A stretch of DNA of 64,000 nucleotides from assembly GCA_963733885.1 (NCBI GenBank), contig CAVTES010000014.1:10330-74329 (forward strand), in the 5' to 3' direction. The stretch's first letter is position 1. Each line of letters opens with the position of its first letter. Of the stretch, positions 27,467 through 37,356 are shown in pieces. The notes beneath the pieces are model-generated. The model did not search any database. It was not told the origin of the DNA and saw only the letters and a program-made list of their open reading frames with translations. This stretch comes from JACVRW01 sp963733885 (GTDB lineage Bacteria > Actinomycetota > Thermoleophilia > Solirubrobacterales > Thermoleophilaceae). The position numbers and the translations under genes were made by a program.

Positions 27467-30101
27467 TCAGGCGAGGGCCTTCTCGATCTCCGCGCGCGCG
27501 GTCGCCAGCGCCTCGGGCAGCTTCTCGGGGTCACGCCCGCCCGCCTGGGCCATCGTGTCGCGGCCGCCGCCACCGCCGCCGGCCACCTGGGCAGCGGCGC
27601 GGATCACGTCGCCCGCCTTCACCCCCCGCTCGGCCACGGCCGGAGCCACGTTCGCCACCAGGTGCACCCGCCCGTCCACGGCGGTGCCGAGCACCACCGC
27701 CGCCTCGCCGAGCCGCTGGCGGACCGCGTCGGACAGCTCGAGCAGGGACTTCGCGTCCGGCGCGCTCACCGCCTCCACGACCACGCGCACCCCGGCAACG
27801 TCCCCGGCGCCCGCGACGAGCTCGTCGGCCGTGCCGCGGTCGGGCCCGCCGGCGGGCTTGCGCTGGAGCTCCTTCACGCGCTCGCTCAGCCGCCCGACCG
27901 CCCGCACCACCTCGTGCTCCGGCACCTTCAGCGTGGCCGCAAGCTCGCGCAGGCGCTCGCTGCGCTCTCGGAACAGCTCGGCGCTCGCGGCGCCCGTGAT
28001 CGCCTCGACGCGGCGCACGTTCGACGCGCTCGAGGTCTCGGTCGTCAGGTGAAAGAGGCCCAGCTCGGAGGTGGCCGCCACGTGCGTGCCGCCGCACAGC
28101 TCGCGAGAGACCTCCTCGATCTCGACCATCCGCACCCGCTCGCCGTACTTCTCGCCGAACAGCGCCATGGCGCCGAGCCGCTCCGCCTCGTCGCGGGTGG
28201 TCTCGATCGCGCGCACCGGGTGGTTGGCGGCGATCCATCCTGCCACCCGGCTCTCCACGTCCTCCAGCTCGGGCGTCCGAGAGGCGCTCGCCGTGGGTGA
28301 AGTCGAAGCGCAGCTTGTCCGGCCCGACGTAGGAGCCGGCCTGACGGACGTGCGTGCCGAGCCGCTCGCGCAGCGCGGCGTGCAGCAGGTGAGTTGCGGT
28401 GTGATTGCGCATCGTCGCGAGGCGCGCCGCGCGCTCGACGCTCGCCCGGACCGGCTCGCCCGGGCCGAGATCTCCCTCCACGGGCTCGAGCGCGAGCGCC
28501 TGGTCCTCGCCGAGCCGGTACACGTCGACCACCCGGGCGCGGCCGGCCGGCGTCTCTACGACGCCGGTGTCGGACACCTGCCCGCCGCCCTCCGGGTAGA
28601 AGGGCGACTCCTCGAGCTTGGCGAGCACCCAGCCGTTGCCGCGCTCGGCCACCCGCAGAACGGTGTCCGCCTCGGTGGTCTCGTAGCCCACGAAGCGCGT
28701 GCGGAAGCCCGCCTGGCGCGCGAACCGCGCAACCTCCTCGTGCTCAACGTGCACCTCGTTGCCGGCGCTCGCGATCGCGGGCGACTTCCGGCTCCGCGAC
28801 ACCTCGCGGGCCTTCTCCATCAGCTCCTCGAAGCCCTGGTCGTCCACGGACAGGCCCTGCTCCGCGAGCAACTCCCTGGTCATCTCGTAGGGGAAGCCAT
28901 AGGTGTCGTGAAGCTTGAAGGCGTCGTCGGCGGAAACCCAGGACGTCTGCTCCTCCCTGGCGCGCCGGACCAGGTCGGCCAGCAGCCGCTCGCCCTGCTC
29001 CAGGGTCCGGCCGAAGCTCTCCTCCTCGGCCCGCGCCCAGCGCTCGACGGTGGACCATTCGCGCGTCAGCTCGGGGTAGGCCTCGCTCATCACATCCACC
29101 ACGGTCGCGTAGAGCTGCGGCAGGAAGGACTCCTCGAGGCCGAGCACTCGGCCCTGCTGAATCGTGCGGCGCATGATCCGGCGGAGGATGTAGCCCCGCT
29201 CTTCGTTCGAGGGCACCACGCCGTCGGCCATCAGGAAGGTCGCGCCGCGTCCGTGGTCGGCGAGAATCGACAGGGCGCGGGTCGTGGCGAAGTCCTGCCC
29301 GTACTTGCGTCCCGAGAGCTCCTCCCCCAGCTCGACCATGGGGCGGAAGTGCTGGGTCTCGAAGACCGATGGGACGTTTTGGAGGACCGCCGCCATGCGG
29401 TCGAGCCCCATCCCGGTATCGATGTTCTTGAACGGTAGGTCTGGCAGCGAGCCGTCGGCCTGGAGCTCGTACTGCATGAAGACGAGGTTCCAGAACTCGA
29501 CGAAGCGATCGGTGTCGTCCCCGGGACGGTCCGTGTCGGGGCCGAACTCGGGCCCGCGGTCCAGGTAGAGCTCCGAGCACGGGCCGCACGGCCCGGTCGG
29601 ACCGGACTGCCAGAAGTTGTCCTCGCGCCCGAGCAGCACGATGCGGTCGTCGCGGATTCCGATGGAGCGCCAGACCTCGATCGCCTCGGAGTCGGGTCCG
29701 AGGCCGAGGTCCTCGTCGCCTCCGAAGACCGTGATCCAGATGTCGTCCGGGGCGAAGCCGAAGCCTTGGGTGGAGAGCTCCCAGGCGTACTCGGCGGCGC
29801 CCAGCTTGAAGTAGTCCCCCACCGAGAAGTTGCCGAGCATCTCGAAGAAGGTCAGATGACGCTTGGTGGTGCCGACCACCTCGATGTCGACGGTGCGGAA
29901 GCACTTCTGGCAGGACGTCAGCCGCTTGGACGGCGGCTCCTCCTCACCCCGGAAGTACGGCTTGAACGGCTGCATGCCGGCCGTGGTGAGCAGGACGGAC
30001 GGGTCATACGACGGCGGAACGAGCGAAGCCGAGGGCATGCGCAGGTGCCCCCGCTCCTCGAAAAAGGAAAGGAACCGTTCGCGGATCTCGTCCGCCGTCA
30101 T
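27467..30101 (-). CDS. alaS: Alanyl-tRNA synthetase, one frameshift
   Basis: AlaRS charges tRNA-Ala and edits mischarged Ser/Gly. The catalytic core starts 'TADEIRERFLSFFEERGHLR' and includes 'TTAGMQPFKPYF'. The editing domain carries 'NHTATHLLHAALRERLG' (HxxxH), and its second zinc half 'ELCGGTHVAATSELG' lies beyond a frame change near 28265. The C-terminal domain with the glycine-rich 'QVAGGGGGGRDTMAQAGG' ends the protein. Combined length is about 878 residues, normal. The break lies between 'FTHGERLS' and 'PELEDVESRVAGW' and needs only one base, so sequencing error is likely for an essential gene. Confidence 0.93.
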
Positions 30102-30248
30102 GCCGTTGGAGTCTAGGTGGCGCTTCCTCCGGAACGTTCGGCCCTGTCACGACAAAGGCTGCGCGCCGCGCAGAGGTTTAGCCGAGAAACGTGTGCATTC
30201 CGGAAGCAACCGCGCGACCGTGCCCGTTTGAACGGACGATCCAGAGTA

Positions 30249-31628
30249 ATGCTGCCGGCCGAGCAAATGGTCGGGGAGGCGCGGGTGCGCCGAGCTCGCC
30301 AGATGCCGAAGCGGGAAGCGATGGTCCGCGGCTGGTCCGCGGTCGCATTCGTGGTCGTCGCCGTGGCGCTCGCCGCGACGCTGCCTTCCGAGCGCGAGCC
30401 CGATCTGCTGCTGATCGGTGCGCTCGTGGCCGGCTACGCCATGGTCTCGCGCGTCCGCTTCGAGTTCGGCGACACCTACGTCGTCCCGGAGCAGCTCCTC
30501 TTCGTTCCCATGCTGGCGGTCGCTCCGCTTCCCATGGTGCCGCTGATGGTCGCGGCCGGCGCCGTCCTGGCGGTGGTCCCGGACTTCGCTCGCGGCACTT
30601 GGCACTGGGATCGAACCATCACGACGGTCGGGGACTGCTGGTTCTCCGTCGGCCCCGTTCTCGTGCTCGCGGCGCTTGCGCCGGGACCGGCGAGCCTGGC
30701 GGCGGCCGAGGTCTACGTGCTCGCGTACCTGGCGCAGGTGGGTGGCGACCTGGCCTGGACCCTGCTCCGAGACCGAATGATCGATCGCGTGCCGCTGGGG
30801 CAGCTTCTGCGCTACTTCGCGGGCTGCGCCCGGGTGGACGCGGCCCTGTCCCCGATTGCCTTCCTCGTGGCCGTGAGCGCGACCAACGCGCCGGCCGCGC
30901 TGCTGGCGTTCGCGCCGCTCGTCTGGCTCCTCGAGATCTTCTCGCGCGACCGGCGCGAGCGATACGCCGCGGCCCTCGAGCTGAACCGCGCCTACCGCGG
31001 CACCGTGATGCTGCTGTCCGACGTACTCGAGTTCGAGGACCAATACACCGCGCAGCACTCGCGCTCGGTTGTCGATCTGGTGAACGCGGTGGCGGACGAG
31101 CTGGACGTGGAGACGGGCAACCGGCAGGAGCTCGAGTTCGCGGCGATGCTGCACGACGTGGGCAAGATCTCGATACCGAAGGAGATCCTGTTCAAGTCCA
31201 CCCCTCTCACCGACGCGGAGCACGAGATCGTCACGAACCACACGATCGAGGGCCAGTTCATCCTCGACAGGGTGGGCGGAGTCCTCGGCCGCGTCGGCGA
31301 GGTCGTCCGCTCGTGCCATGAGCGCTGGGACGGGTGCGGCTACCCCGACGGCCTCGAGGGAGACGAGATTCCGCTCGCCTCGCGGATCGTGTTCGTGTGC
31401 GACGCGTACAACGCCATGAGCACGGACCGGCCGTACCGCCGGGCCCTCAGTACGCACGTAGCGCTCCAGGAGCTGCGCGACAGTTCGGGCACTCAGTTCG
31501 ATCCGCAGGTCGTGGCGGCGCTAGTCAAGGTGGTCGAGGACGGTCGGGCCACGCTTGTCACCACGGACCACGTCCGCGCCGTGCTCGTCGCCTCCAAGCT
31601 CCCCCAAAGCGCGGCTTTGAGGTCCTGA
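30249..31628 (+). CDS. Membrane HD-GYP domain protein (c-di-GMP phosphodiesterase type)
   Basis: The N-terminal half has six or seven membrane helices ('AFVVVAVALAATLP', 'LLLIGALVAGYAMVSRV', 'MVPLMVAAGAVLAVV', and so on), a MASE-like sensor. The C-terminal half (from residue 255) is an HD-GYP domain with 'QYTAQHSRSVVDLVNAVADE', 'AAMLHDVGKISIPKEILFKS', 'NHTIEGQFILD', 'CHERWDGCGYPDGLEGDEIP' and 'RIVFVCDAYNAMSTDRPYR'. All metal ligands and the GYP motif are present, so activity on c-di-GMP is plausible. ATG at 30249. The 3' end overlaps the converging MFS gene by about 108 bases. With pili and a candidate riboswitch nearby, a link to motility is reasonable inference. Confidence 0.85.
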   Translation: MLPAEQMVGEARVRRARQMPKREAMVRGWSAVAFVVVAVALAATLPSEREPDLLLIGALVAGYAMVSRVRFEFGDTYVVPEQLLFVPMLAVAPLPMVPLMVAAGAVLAVVPDFARGTWHWDRTITTVGDCWFSVGPVLVLAALAPGPASLAAAEVYVLAYLAQVGGDLAWTLLRDRMIDRVPLGQLLRYFAGCARVDAALSPIAFLVAVSATNAPAALLAFAPLVWLLEIFSRDRRERYAAALELNRAYRGTVMLLSDVLEFEDQYTAQHSRSVVDLVNAVADELDVETGNRQELEFAAMLHDVGKISIPKEILFKSTPLTDAEHEIVTNHTIEGQFILDRVGGVLGRVGEVVRSCHERWDGCGYPDGLEGDEIPLASRIVFVCDAYNAMSTDRPYRRALSTHVALQELRDSSGTQFDPQVVAALVKVVEDGRATLVTTDHVRAVLVASKLPQSAALRS

Positions 31629-32864
31629 GCGTCGCTCCGGCCCGGCGGCTCGGGCGGGAACGCCGTCGCCGCGAAGGACCAAGGCGCAAACGATGGCCAC
31701 CACGATCACGCCCGCCCCCGACGCGGCGATGAGTGTCTGCGGCGAGAGCACCGTCAAGAGTGCACCGGCCGCCAGGAAGGCCGTGCCGAAGGCCCACGAC
31801 GCGAGCGCGTCCTTGATACCGAAGGCGCGCCCCAGCACATCGTCGGGAACGGTCTCCTGCACGATTACTCGCTCGTGCACCAGGAGCAGGCCGTTCCCGA
31901 AACCGGCGAGCGTGAAGGTGACCAGGGCCGGCGCCAGCCCGGGCGCCAGACCCGATAGCAGGAAGCCCAGTCCCATCAGGAAGGCTCCCTCCACGAAGCG
32001 TCTGCGCAGCAGCCTGGCGGAGCCGCCGCCGGAGCCCGCCAGCGAGCCGGCGATGAAGCCCAGTCCGAAGACGGCCACGAGCGCGGAATAGCCCGCATCG
32101 GTGGTCTCGAGCTCACCGGTCGCGAACGGCAGCTCCCCGACATTGAAGAGCCCGCCGAAGAACAGCGCGGCCGCGCCGCCGGCGATGACCACCCGAACGG
32201 CGCGCATCCCGGACAGAGCTCTCAGGCCGTCTCGCGCCTCCCTGAACAGAGAGGGGAGCAGGCGCCCCGGCGCAGGCTCGACGCCGAGCGGACGTGCGCC
32301 GAATTGCAGCCGGGCCAGGATCAAGGCGGAGAGCGCGAACGTGACTCCGTTCACAAGCAGCAGCTCCTCCGCGCCCGCCACCACGAGCACCCCGGCGGCG
32401 ATGGCCGGTCCCGCCGTGAAGCCGAGATCCGCGATCGCGCCATACAAAGAGGTGGCCGCCGGCAGTCGCTCCTTGCTCACCAGGCTCGGCAGTCCGGCGA
32501 GCGTGGCCGGCGTGAAGAGCGCCGTGCCGGCGCCGGCCAGCACGGCGAACGCGACCGTCGCGCCGAAGTCGTCGATCAGGGCGATGCCCACGAACGCGAC
32601 GGCTCGCACCACGTCGGCGATCACCGCGCACAGGCGGCGCGACCAACGGTCCGCCACGGCGCCGAAGACGGGTCCGAGCAGCATCGCGGGCATCAGGTCG
32701 GCGAGGAGCACGAGGCTGATCGCCCACGGGGAGCGCCATCGGTCGTACGCCACGAGCAGCAGGGCCACGTACGCGGCGCCGTTCCCAATCGCGGACTGGG
32801 CCAGGGCGAGATAGAACAGCCGCGGGCGGCGCTCCGCCCGCAGCAGCGCGACGACGTCCTTCAC
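31521..32864 (-). CDS. MFS transporter (MFS_3 / EntS-like exporter)
   Basis: Twelve membrane helices are visible over 447 residues. The start 'RPRLFYLALAQSAIGNGAAY' and the loop motif 'GPVFGAVADRWSRRLCAVIA' (MFS A-motif) fit the EntS/MFS_3 exporters, which expel small molecules by proton antiport. The C-terminal 50 residues are hydrophilic and overlap the end of the HD-GYP gene on the other strand. The true C-terminus may be earlier if an indel is present. Substrate unknown. Confidence 0.8.
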   Translation of the reverse strand: MKDVVALLRAERRPRLFYLALAQSAIGNGAAYVALLLVAYDRWRSPWAISLVLLADLMPAMLLGPVFGAVADRWSRRLCAVIADVVRAVAFVGIALIDDFGATVAFAVLAGAGTALFTPATLAGLPSLVSKERLPAATSLYGAIADLGFTAGPAIAAGVLVVAGAEELLLVNGVTFALSALILARLQFGARPLGVEPAPGRLLPSLFREARDGLRALSGMRAVRVVIAGGAAALFFGGLFNVGELPFATGELETTDAGYSALVAVFGLGFIAGSLAGSGGGSARLLRRRFVEGAFLMGLGFLLSGLAPGLAPALVTFTLAGFGNGLLLVHERVIVQETVPDDVLGRAFGIKDALASWAFGTAFLAAGALLTVLSPQTLIAASGAGVIVVAIVCALVLRGDGVPARAAGPERRSGPQSRALGELGGDEHGADVVRGDKRGPTVLDHLD

Positions 32865-33066
32865 GTCAGGCGACTCTAGTTCGGTCGAGCAAGGCCGCGC
32901 CTGGGGCGCGGGCTCGTGAAGCTACTTGCGGCAGGGCATTTCACGGCTCCTTTCGTCGAGCATTTGTCGGCGGGCGATGCCTGCCCCCGGCGGCCACTCA
33001 ATGGAATGGGCAGGGCAGGGTCAAGCCCCTTTCTCGCATGCGCGTGAATTGTTCGCAGAAACTGCG

Positions 33067-34203
33067 TTAAGCCTGATCGCCGCCGCCGTCGGTATCGGCC
33101 GTCCGAGGCAGCTCGTCGCCGGCGGAAAGCGGGCTCGCGGAATCCCTCGTCGCCGCGTCGATCTCGGCGGGGCTGACGCTCATCGGGTGATGGCACGCGG
33201 CCAGGTGGCCGTTCGGGTAGCGCGCCAGCGGTGGCTCCACCTCGCGGCAGACGTCCGTGGCGTGCGGGCAGCGCGGATGGAACACGCAGCCGGAGGGCGG
33301 ATCGATCGGGTTGGGCGGCTCCCCGCCCACCACGATCCGCTCGCGACGGCGGTTCTCCTCCGGGTCGGGGATCGGGATCGCCGCCAAAAGGGCTGACGTG
33401 TAGGGGTGGATCGGCTTCGTGTAGAGCTCCTCTGCGGGCGAGAGCTCCATCAGCTTCCCCAGGTACATCACGGCGATCCGGTCCGACACGTGTCGGACCA
33501 CCGACAGGTCGTGTGCCACGAACATGTAGGTGAGCTTGAAGTCGTCCTGCAGGTCGTCGAGCAGGTTGATGATCTGGGCCTGCACCGATACGTCGAGCGC
33601 GGAGACCGGCTCGTCGAGCACTATCAGCCGCGGCTCCAGCGCGAGCGCCCGCGCCACCCCGATCCGCTGCCGCTGGCCGCCGGAGAACTCGTGCGGGTAG
33701 CGGTTCACGTGCTCCCTGTGGAGCCCGACCTTGCCGAGCAGCTCGCGCACCTGGGAGTCCACGTCCTTGCGGTTCGAGCCATGAAGGCGCAGCGGCATCC
33801 CGATGATCTGCCCAACTCGCTTTCGGGGATTGAGCGAGGCGAACGGGTCCTGGAAGACCATCTGCATCTCGCGGCGCAGCGGCTGCATCTGCCTGCGCCC
33901 CGCGTTCGTCACGTCATTGCCCCGGAACCTGAGCGCGCCCTCGGTGGGGTCGATCAGCCGCATGATCGCCCGCGACATCGTGGTCTTACCGCAGCCCGAC
34001 TCGCCCACGAGTCCCAACGTCTCGCCCTCGGCGATCGACAGCGTGACGTCGTTCACCGCATGGACCCGCGCCACCTCGCGCTCCACAAGGATGCCCTGCT
34101 TGATCGGGAAGAAGACCTTGAGGTGATCCACCTCGACGAGCGGAGAGTCTCCGTTCGCCGGCGGGCCGTTGCCTGCCCCCCGCTCCGTCTCCTCTGCGCT
34201 CAC
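33067..34203 (-). CDS. Oligopeptide-type ABC importer, ATP-binding protein (OppF/DppF-like)
   Basis: One of two ATPases that power uptake. Walker A 'GLVGESGCGKTTMSRAIMRL' near residue 68, Q-loop in 'MQMVFQDPFASLNPRKRVGQ', signature 'EFSGGQRQRIGVARALALEP', Walker B 'LIVLDEPVSALD' and the His switch 'YMFVAHDLSVVRHVSD'. The C-terminal oligo-HPY region has 'SGCVFHPRCPHATDVCREVE', the Cys pattern of OppF types. The GTG start overlaps the stop of the other ATPase. 378 residues, intact. Last gene of the importer operon. Confidence 0.92.
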   Translation of the reverse strand: MSAEETERGAGNGPPANGDSPLVEVDHLKVFFPIKQGILVEREVARVHAVNDVTLSIAEGETLGLVGESGCGKTTMSRAIMRLIDPTEGALRFRGNDVTNAGRRQMQPLRREMQMVFQDPFASLNPRKRVGQIIGMPLRLHGSNRKDVDSQVRELLGKVGLHREHVNRYPHEFSGGQRQRIGVARALALEPRLIVLDEPVSALDVSVQAQIINLLDDLQDDFKLTYMFVAHDLSVVRHVSDRIAVMYLGKLMELSPAEELYTKPIHPYTSALLAAIPIPDPEENRRRERIVVGGEPPNPIDPPSGCVFHPRCPHATDVCREVEPPLARYPNGHLAACHHPMSVSPAEIDAATRDSASPLSAGDELPRTADTDGGGDQA

Positions 34204-35279
34204 GCCGCCGTGCCCTTGGCTGCGCCCAGCCCGATCTCGCCCGGCAGAACCTCGCGCTTGACGCGCTTTTCCTCCACGCTCAGCCAGCAGCGGTCCAGGT
34301 GGGTGGACTGCCCGCCCAGGCGCGCCTCCAGCGGCGGGACCTTCGGGCATTCGGCGAACTCGTGGGGGCAGCGCGGGCGGAAGTGGCAGCCCTCGGGGCG
34401 ATTCGCCAGCGACGGCGGCAGGCCGGCGATCGCCGGCAGCCGCTCCGGCCGCGGCTTGTCGACCCGCATGATCGACCCGAGCAGGCCCCACGTGTATGGG
34501 TGCTGCGGGTCGTAGAAGATCTGGTCGAGCGTCCCCTGCTCCACGATCCGACCCGCGTACATCACCGCGATGCGGTCGGCTATGTCGGCCACCACGCCGA
34601 GGTCGTGGGTCACGAGGATCACCGCGGCGCCCGTCTCCTCGCGCAGGTCGCGGATGCGCTGGAGGATCTGCGCCTGGATCGTCACGTCGAGCGCCGTGGT
34701 GGGCTCGTCGGCGATCAGGACGGAGGGGCTGCAGGACAGCGCCAGCGCGATCACGACGCGCTGGCGCATGCCGCCCGAGAACTCGAACGGGTAGTTGTCC
34801 ACCCGCTCACGCGCGCGCGGGATGCCGACCCGATCGAGCAGCTCGACGGTCCGCTCGCGCGCCTGCTGATCCGGCACCCCCTCGTGCTCTTGGATCTGCT
34901 CGATGATCTGGTCCCCGATCCGCTGCACCGGGTTCAGCGATGTCATGGGGTCCTGGAAGATCATCGCGATCTCCGCGCCGCGCACGCGTCGCAGCTCGTC
35001 CTCGGAGGCCGTGATCAGCTCCGTGCCCTTGTAGCGCGCCGTGCCCTCGAAGTGCGCGTTGGGCGAGCGGGTGAGGCCCATCAGCGTCATGGCGGTGACC
35101 GACTTGCCGGAGCCCGACTCGCCGACCACGGCCAGCACCTCGCCGGCCCGCAACTCGAACGTGACGCCGTCGACGGCCTGCACGACGCCCTCCTCCGTGG
35201 CGAAGGACACGCGCAGCTCGTCGACGTCGAGAAGCGGCGCGTCGGTGGGCGCCGGAGCGGGCGGCTCGGGAGTGCTCAT
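34200..35279 (-). CDS. Oligopeptide-type ABC importer, ATP-binding protein (OppD/DppD-like)
   Basis: Walker A 'AVVGESGSGKSVTAMTLMGL', Q-loop 'IAMIFQDPMTSLNPVQRIGD', signature 'FEFSGGMRQRVVIALALSCS', Walker B 'VLIADEPTTALDV' and His switch 'VILVTHDLGVVADIADR' are all present. The C-terminal Cys cluster 'CHFRPRCPHEFAECPK' is typical of the D subunit and may hold an iron-sulfur centre. 359 residues, intact. Start and stop overlap neighbours by four bases, so translation is coupled. Confidence 0.92.
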   Translation of the reverse strand: MSTPEPPAPAPTDAPLLDVDELRVSFATEEGVVQAVDGVTFELRAGEVLAVVGESGSGKSVTAMTLMGLTRSPNAHFEGTARYKGTELITASEDELRRVRGAEIAMIFQDPMTSLNPVQRIGDQIIEQIQEHEGVPDQQARERTVELLDRVGIPRARERVDNYPFEFSGGMRQRVVIALALSCSPSVLIADEPTTALDVTIQAQILQRIRDLREETGAAVILVTHDLGVVADIADRIAVMYAGRIVEQGTLDQIFYDPQHPYTWGLLGSIMRVDKPRPERLPAIAGLPPSLANRPEGCHFRPRCPHEFAECPKVPPLEARLGGQSTHLDRCWLSVEEKRVKREVLPGEIGLGAAKGTAA

Positions 35280-36223
35280 TGCAGGCGAATCCGGGGATCG
35301 AGGTATGCGTAGATGATGTCGACGATCGCGTTCAGCAGCACGATGAAGAACGCAGAGAACAGCGTGACCGCGAGGACCGGCGGGACGTCGAGCTGGCCAA
35401 TGGAGTCCGCCGCGTACTGGCCGACACCCTGGAGGTCGAACACGGTCTCGGTGAGGATCGCCCCTCCCCCCAGCACCGCGCCGAAGTCGAGCCCCCACAG
35501 GGTGATAATCGGGATCATCGAGTTCCGCAGCACGTGGCGGACCATGATCTGGCGCTCGGACAGGCCCTTGGCGCGCGCGGTGCGGACGTAGTCCTCGTTG
35601 ATCGTGTCGAGCACGTTCGATCTGAGCACGCGGGAGTAGAAGCCGATGAACAGGATCGCGAGCGCGGTCCAGGGCAGGATCAGGTGGTAGAACCAGTCGA
35701 CCGGATCCTCGGTGAACTCGACATACCCGCCGTTGGGGAAGAGACCTAGCTTGAACCCGAGGTAGTAGTTCATCAGCGCGCCGATCCAGAAGACCGGCAT
35801 GGAGATCCCGATCAGCGCGATGATCGTGAGGAAGCGGTCGGCGAACTTCCCCGCCTTGACGGCGCTGTAGAGGCCGAAGGCAACGGCTACGAGCATCCAC
35901 AGGATCGCCGCCCCGACAGCAAGCGAAAGTGTCCGCGGAAGGCCCTTCTTGATCTCCTCGCCCACCGGCAGCTGCGTGAAGTACGACTGCAGGTCGCCGG
36001 TGAAGACCTTCTTCATCGTGGTGAAGTACTGGACGACGATGTTCTCGTCGAAGCCCCACTCCTTCCGAATCGCCTCGATCTGAGTCTCGGTCGGCTGGCG
36101 CCCGGCCATGCGAACCGCGGGGTCCCCGTTGGGGATCACGTTGAAGATCAGGAAGGTGAGGACCGAGACCGCGAACAGCACCAGGACCATCTGGATCAGC
36201 CTGCGGATTACGAAGCGAGCCAC
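35276..36223 (-). CDS. Oligopeptide-type ABC importer permease (OppB/DppB-like)
   Basis: Six membrane helices with the N-terminal OppB signature 'RFVIRRLIQMVLVLFAVSVL'. A long periplasmic loop contains 'EAIRKEWGFDENIVVQYFTT', and the cytoplasmic EAA loop is 'VRTARAKGLSERQIMVRHVL'. 'NSMIPIITLWGLDFGAVLGG' follows, typical of the family. 315 residues, intact. It forms the pore with the next permease. Confidence 0.92.
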   Translation of the reverse strand: MARFVIRRLIQMVLVLFAVSVLTFLIFNVIPNGDPAVRMAGRQPTETQIEAIRKEWGFDENIVVQYFTTMKKVFTGDLQSYFTQLPVGEEIKKGLPRTLSLAVGAAILWMLVAVAFGLYSAVKAGKFADRFLTIIALIGISMPVFWIGALMNYYLGFKLGLFPNGGYVEFTEDPVDWFYHLILPWTALAILFIGFYSRVLRSNVLDTINEDYVRTARAKGLSERQIMVRHVLRNSMIPIITLWGLDFGAVLGGGAILTETVFDLQGVGQYAADSIGQLDVPPVLAVTLFSAFFIVLLNAIVDIIYAYLDPRIRLQ

Positions 36224-36229
36224 AGAGCC

Positions 36230-37273
36230 CTAGTGCTCCAGCCGCACCTTCGCGCGCGGGTCGAGGGCGTCCCTGACACCGTCGCCGAACACGTTCAGCG
36301 ACAACACCGTGAGGACGAGCATCAGGCCAGGCACGATGGTCAGGTGCGGCGCGGTGGCAATCCGGTCCACGCCCTCGTCGATCATCGTGCCCCATGAGGG
36401 ATTCGGCGGCCGCACCCCGGCCCCCAGGAACGACAACGCCGCCTCGAGCAGGATCGCGTTCGCGATGAGCAGCGTGAAGAACACGAGGAGGGTGGACACG
36501 AGGTTCGGCAGCACCTCGCCGAACATGATGCGCAGCGGCGAGGCCCCCTGTGCCCGGGCCGCCTCGACGAACTCCTTCTCGCGCAGGGAGAGGACCTGCC
36601 CGCGCACCGGCCGCGCCATGTACGGGATGTAGACGAGCCCGATGACGAAGATCGTGATCAGCAGCGAGTCGCCGCTGATGTTGATCGGTCCGAGCTGGAG
36701 GCCCCCCAGCGCGAGCGCCACGCCGAGCGCCACGCCGAGGATGACGACGGGGAACGACCACATCACGTCGAGCAGGCCCCTGATGGCGGTATCGGTTCTG
36801 CCTCGCAGGAACCCCGCCAGCAGACCGAGGATGATCGAGAGCACGGTGGTCATGAGCGCGGCAGTGACCCCGATAACCAGCGAGTTGCGCCCTCCGTACA
36901 GCAGGCGCACCATCACGTCGCGACCGTTCTTGTCGGCCCCGAGGAAGAACTCGCCCTGCCAGGTCGGGCCGATCGGAACGCCGTCGAGCTCGACGACGTT
37001 CTTCTCCTCGCCATCGACAACGATCGTGTCGGTGAGGTGATTCTCGTTCGGGCCGGTGTGAGCCACCTGCTTCGACCAGATGGGCGCGGCAAGGCAGGCG
37101 AGGACCAGGAGCACGAACAGGAACCCGAAGAACAGGGCGACCTTGTTGCGGCGCAGGCGGCGGACCCCCAGTTTCCAGGGACCAACCCCGTGAACGCCCT
37201 CCCGCCTCGCCTCCTCCTCGAACGCCGCCGGGGCCCCAAAGGCCTCGTCGGTCGTTGCAGGCTCGGTGGCCAT
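36230..37273 (-). CDS. Oligopeptide-type ABC importer permease (OppC/DppC-like)
   Basis: Cytoplasmic N-terminus, then six helices. 'RLRRNKVALFFGFLFVLLVL' begins the first helix. 'NGRDVMVRLLYGGRNSLVIG' and the EAA loop 'EFVEAARAQGASPLRIMFGE' are conserved, as is 'EAALSFLGAGVRPPNPSWGT'. 347 residues, intact. It lies six bases before the other permease and after a strong intergenic hairpin that separates it from the binding-protein gene. Confidence 0.92.
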   Translation of the reverse strand: MATEPATTDEAFGAPAAFEEEARREGVHGVGPWKLGVRRLRRNKVALFFGFLFVLLVLACLAAPIWSKQVAHTGPNENHLTDTIVVDGEEKNVVELDGVPIGPTWQGEFFLGADKNGRDVMVRLLYGGRNSLVIGVTAALMTTVLSIILGLLAGFLRGRTDTAIRGLLDVMWSFPVVILGVALGVALALGGLQLGPINISGDSLLITIFVIGLVYIPYMARPVRGQVLSLREKEFVEAARAQGASPLRIMFGEVLPNLVSTLLVFFTLLIANAILLEAALSFLGAGVRPPNPSWGTMIDEGVDRIATAPHLTIVPGLMLVLTVLSLNVFGDGVRDALDPRAKVRLEH

Positions 37274-37309
37274 TCAGTCGCTCCTACCCCCTCGCGAAGA
37301 CTAAGACAC

Positions 37310-37345
37310 CCGGAGTGAGGGCGCCAGGGGCTGCCCTCACTCCGG
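37310..37345 (-). terminator. Strong hairpin between binding-protein and permease genes
   Basis: A perfect 13-bp stem (CCGGAGTGAGGGC / GCCCTCACTCCGG) with a 10-base loop sits 12 bases after the binding-protein stop. It probably attenuates transcription or protects the upstream mRNA so that the binding protein is made in excess. Confidence 0.8.
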
Positions 37346-37356
37346 GGCGCATCCCG

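Noticed and set aside
30140..30248. Sigma-28-like promoter before the HD-GYP gene
   Set aside because: TTTAG is present but no GCCGAT-like -10 lies at the right distance.
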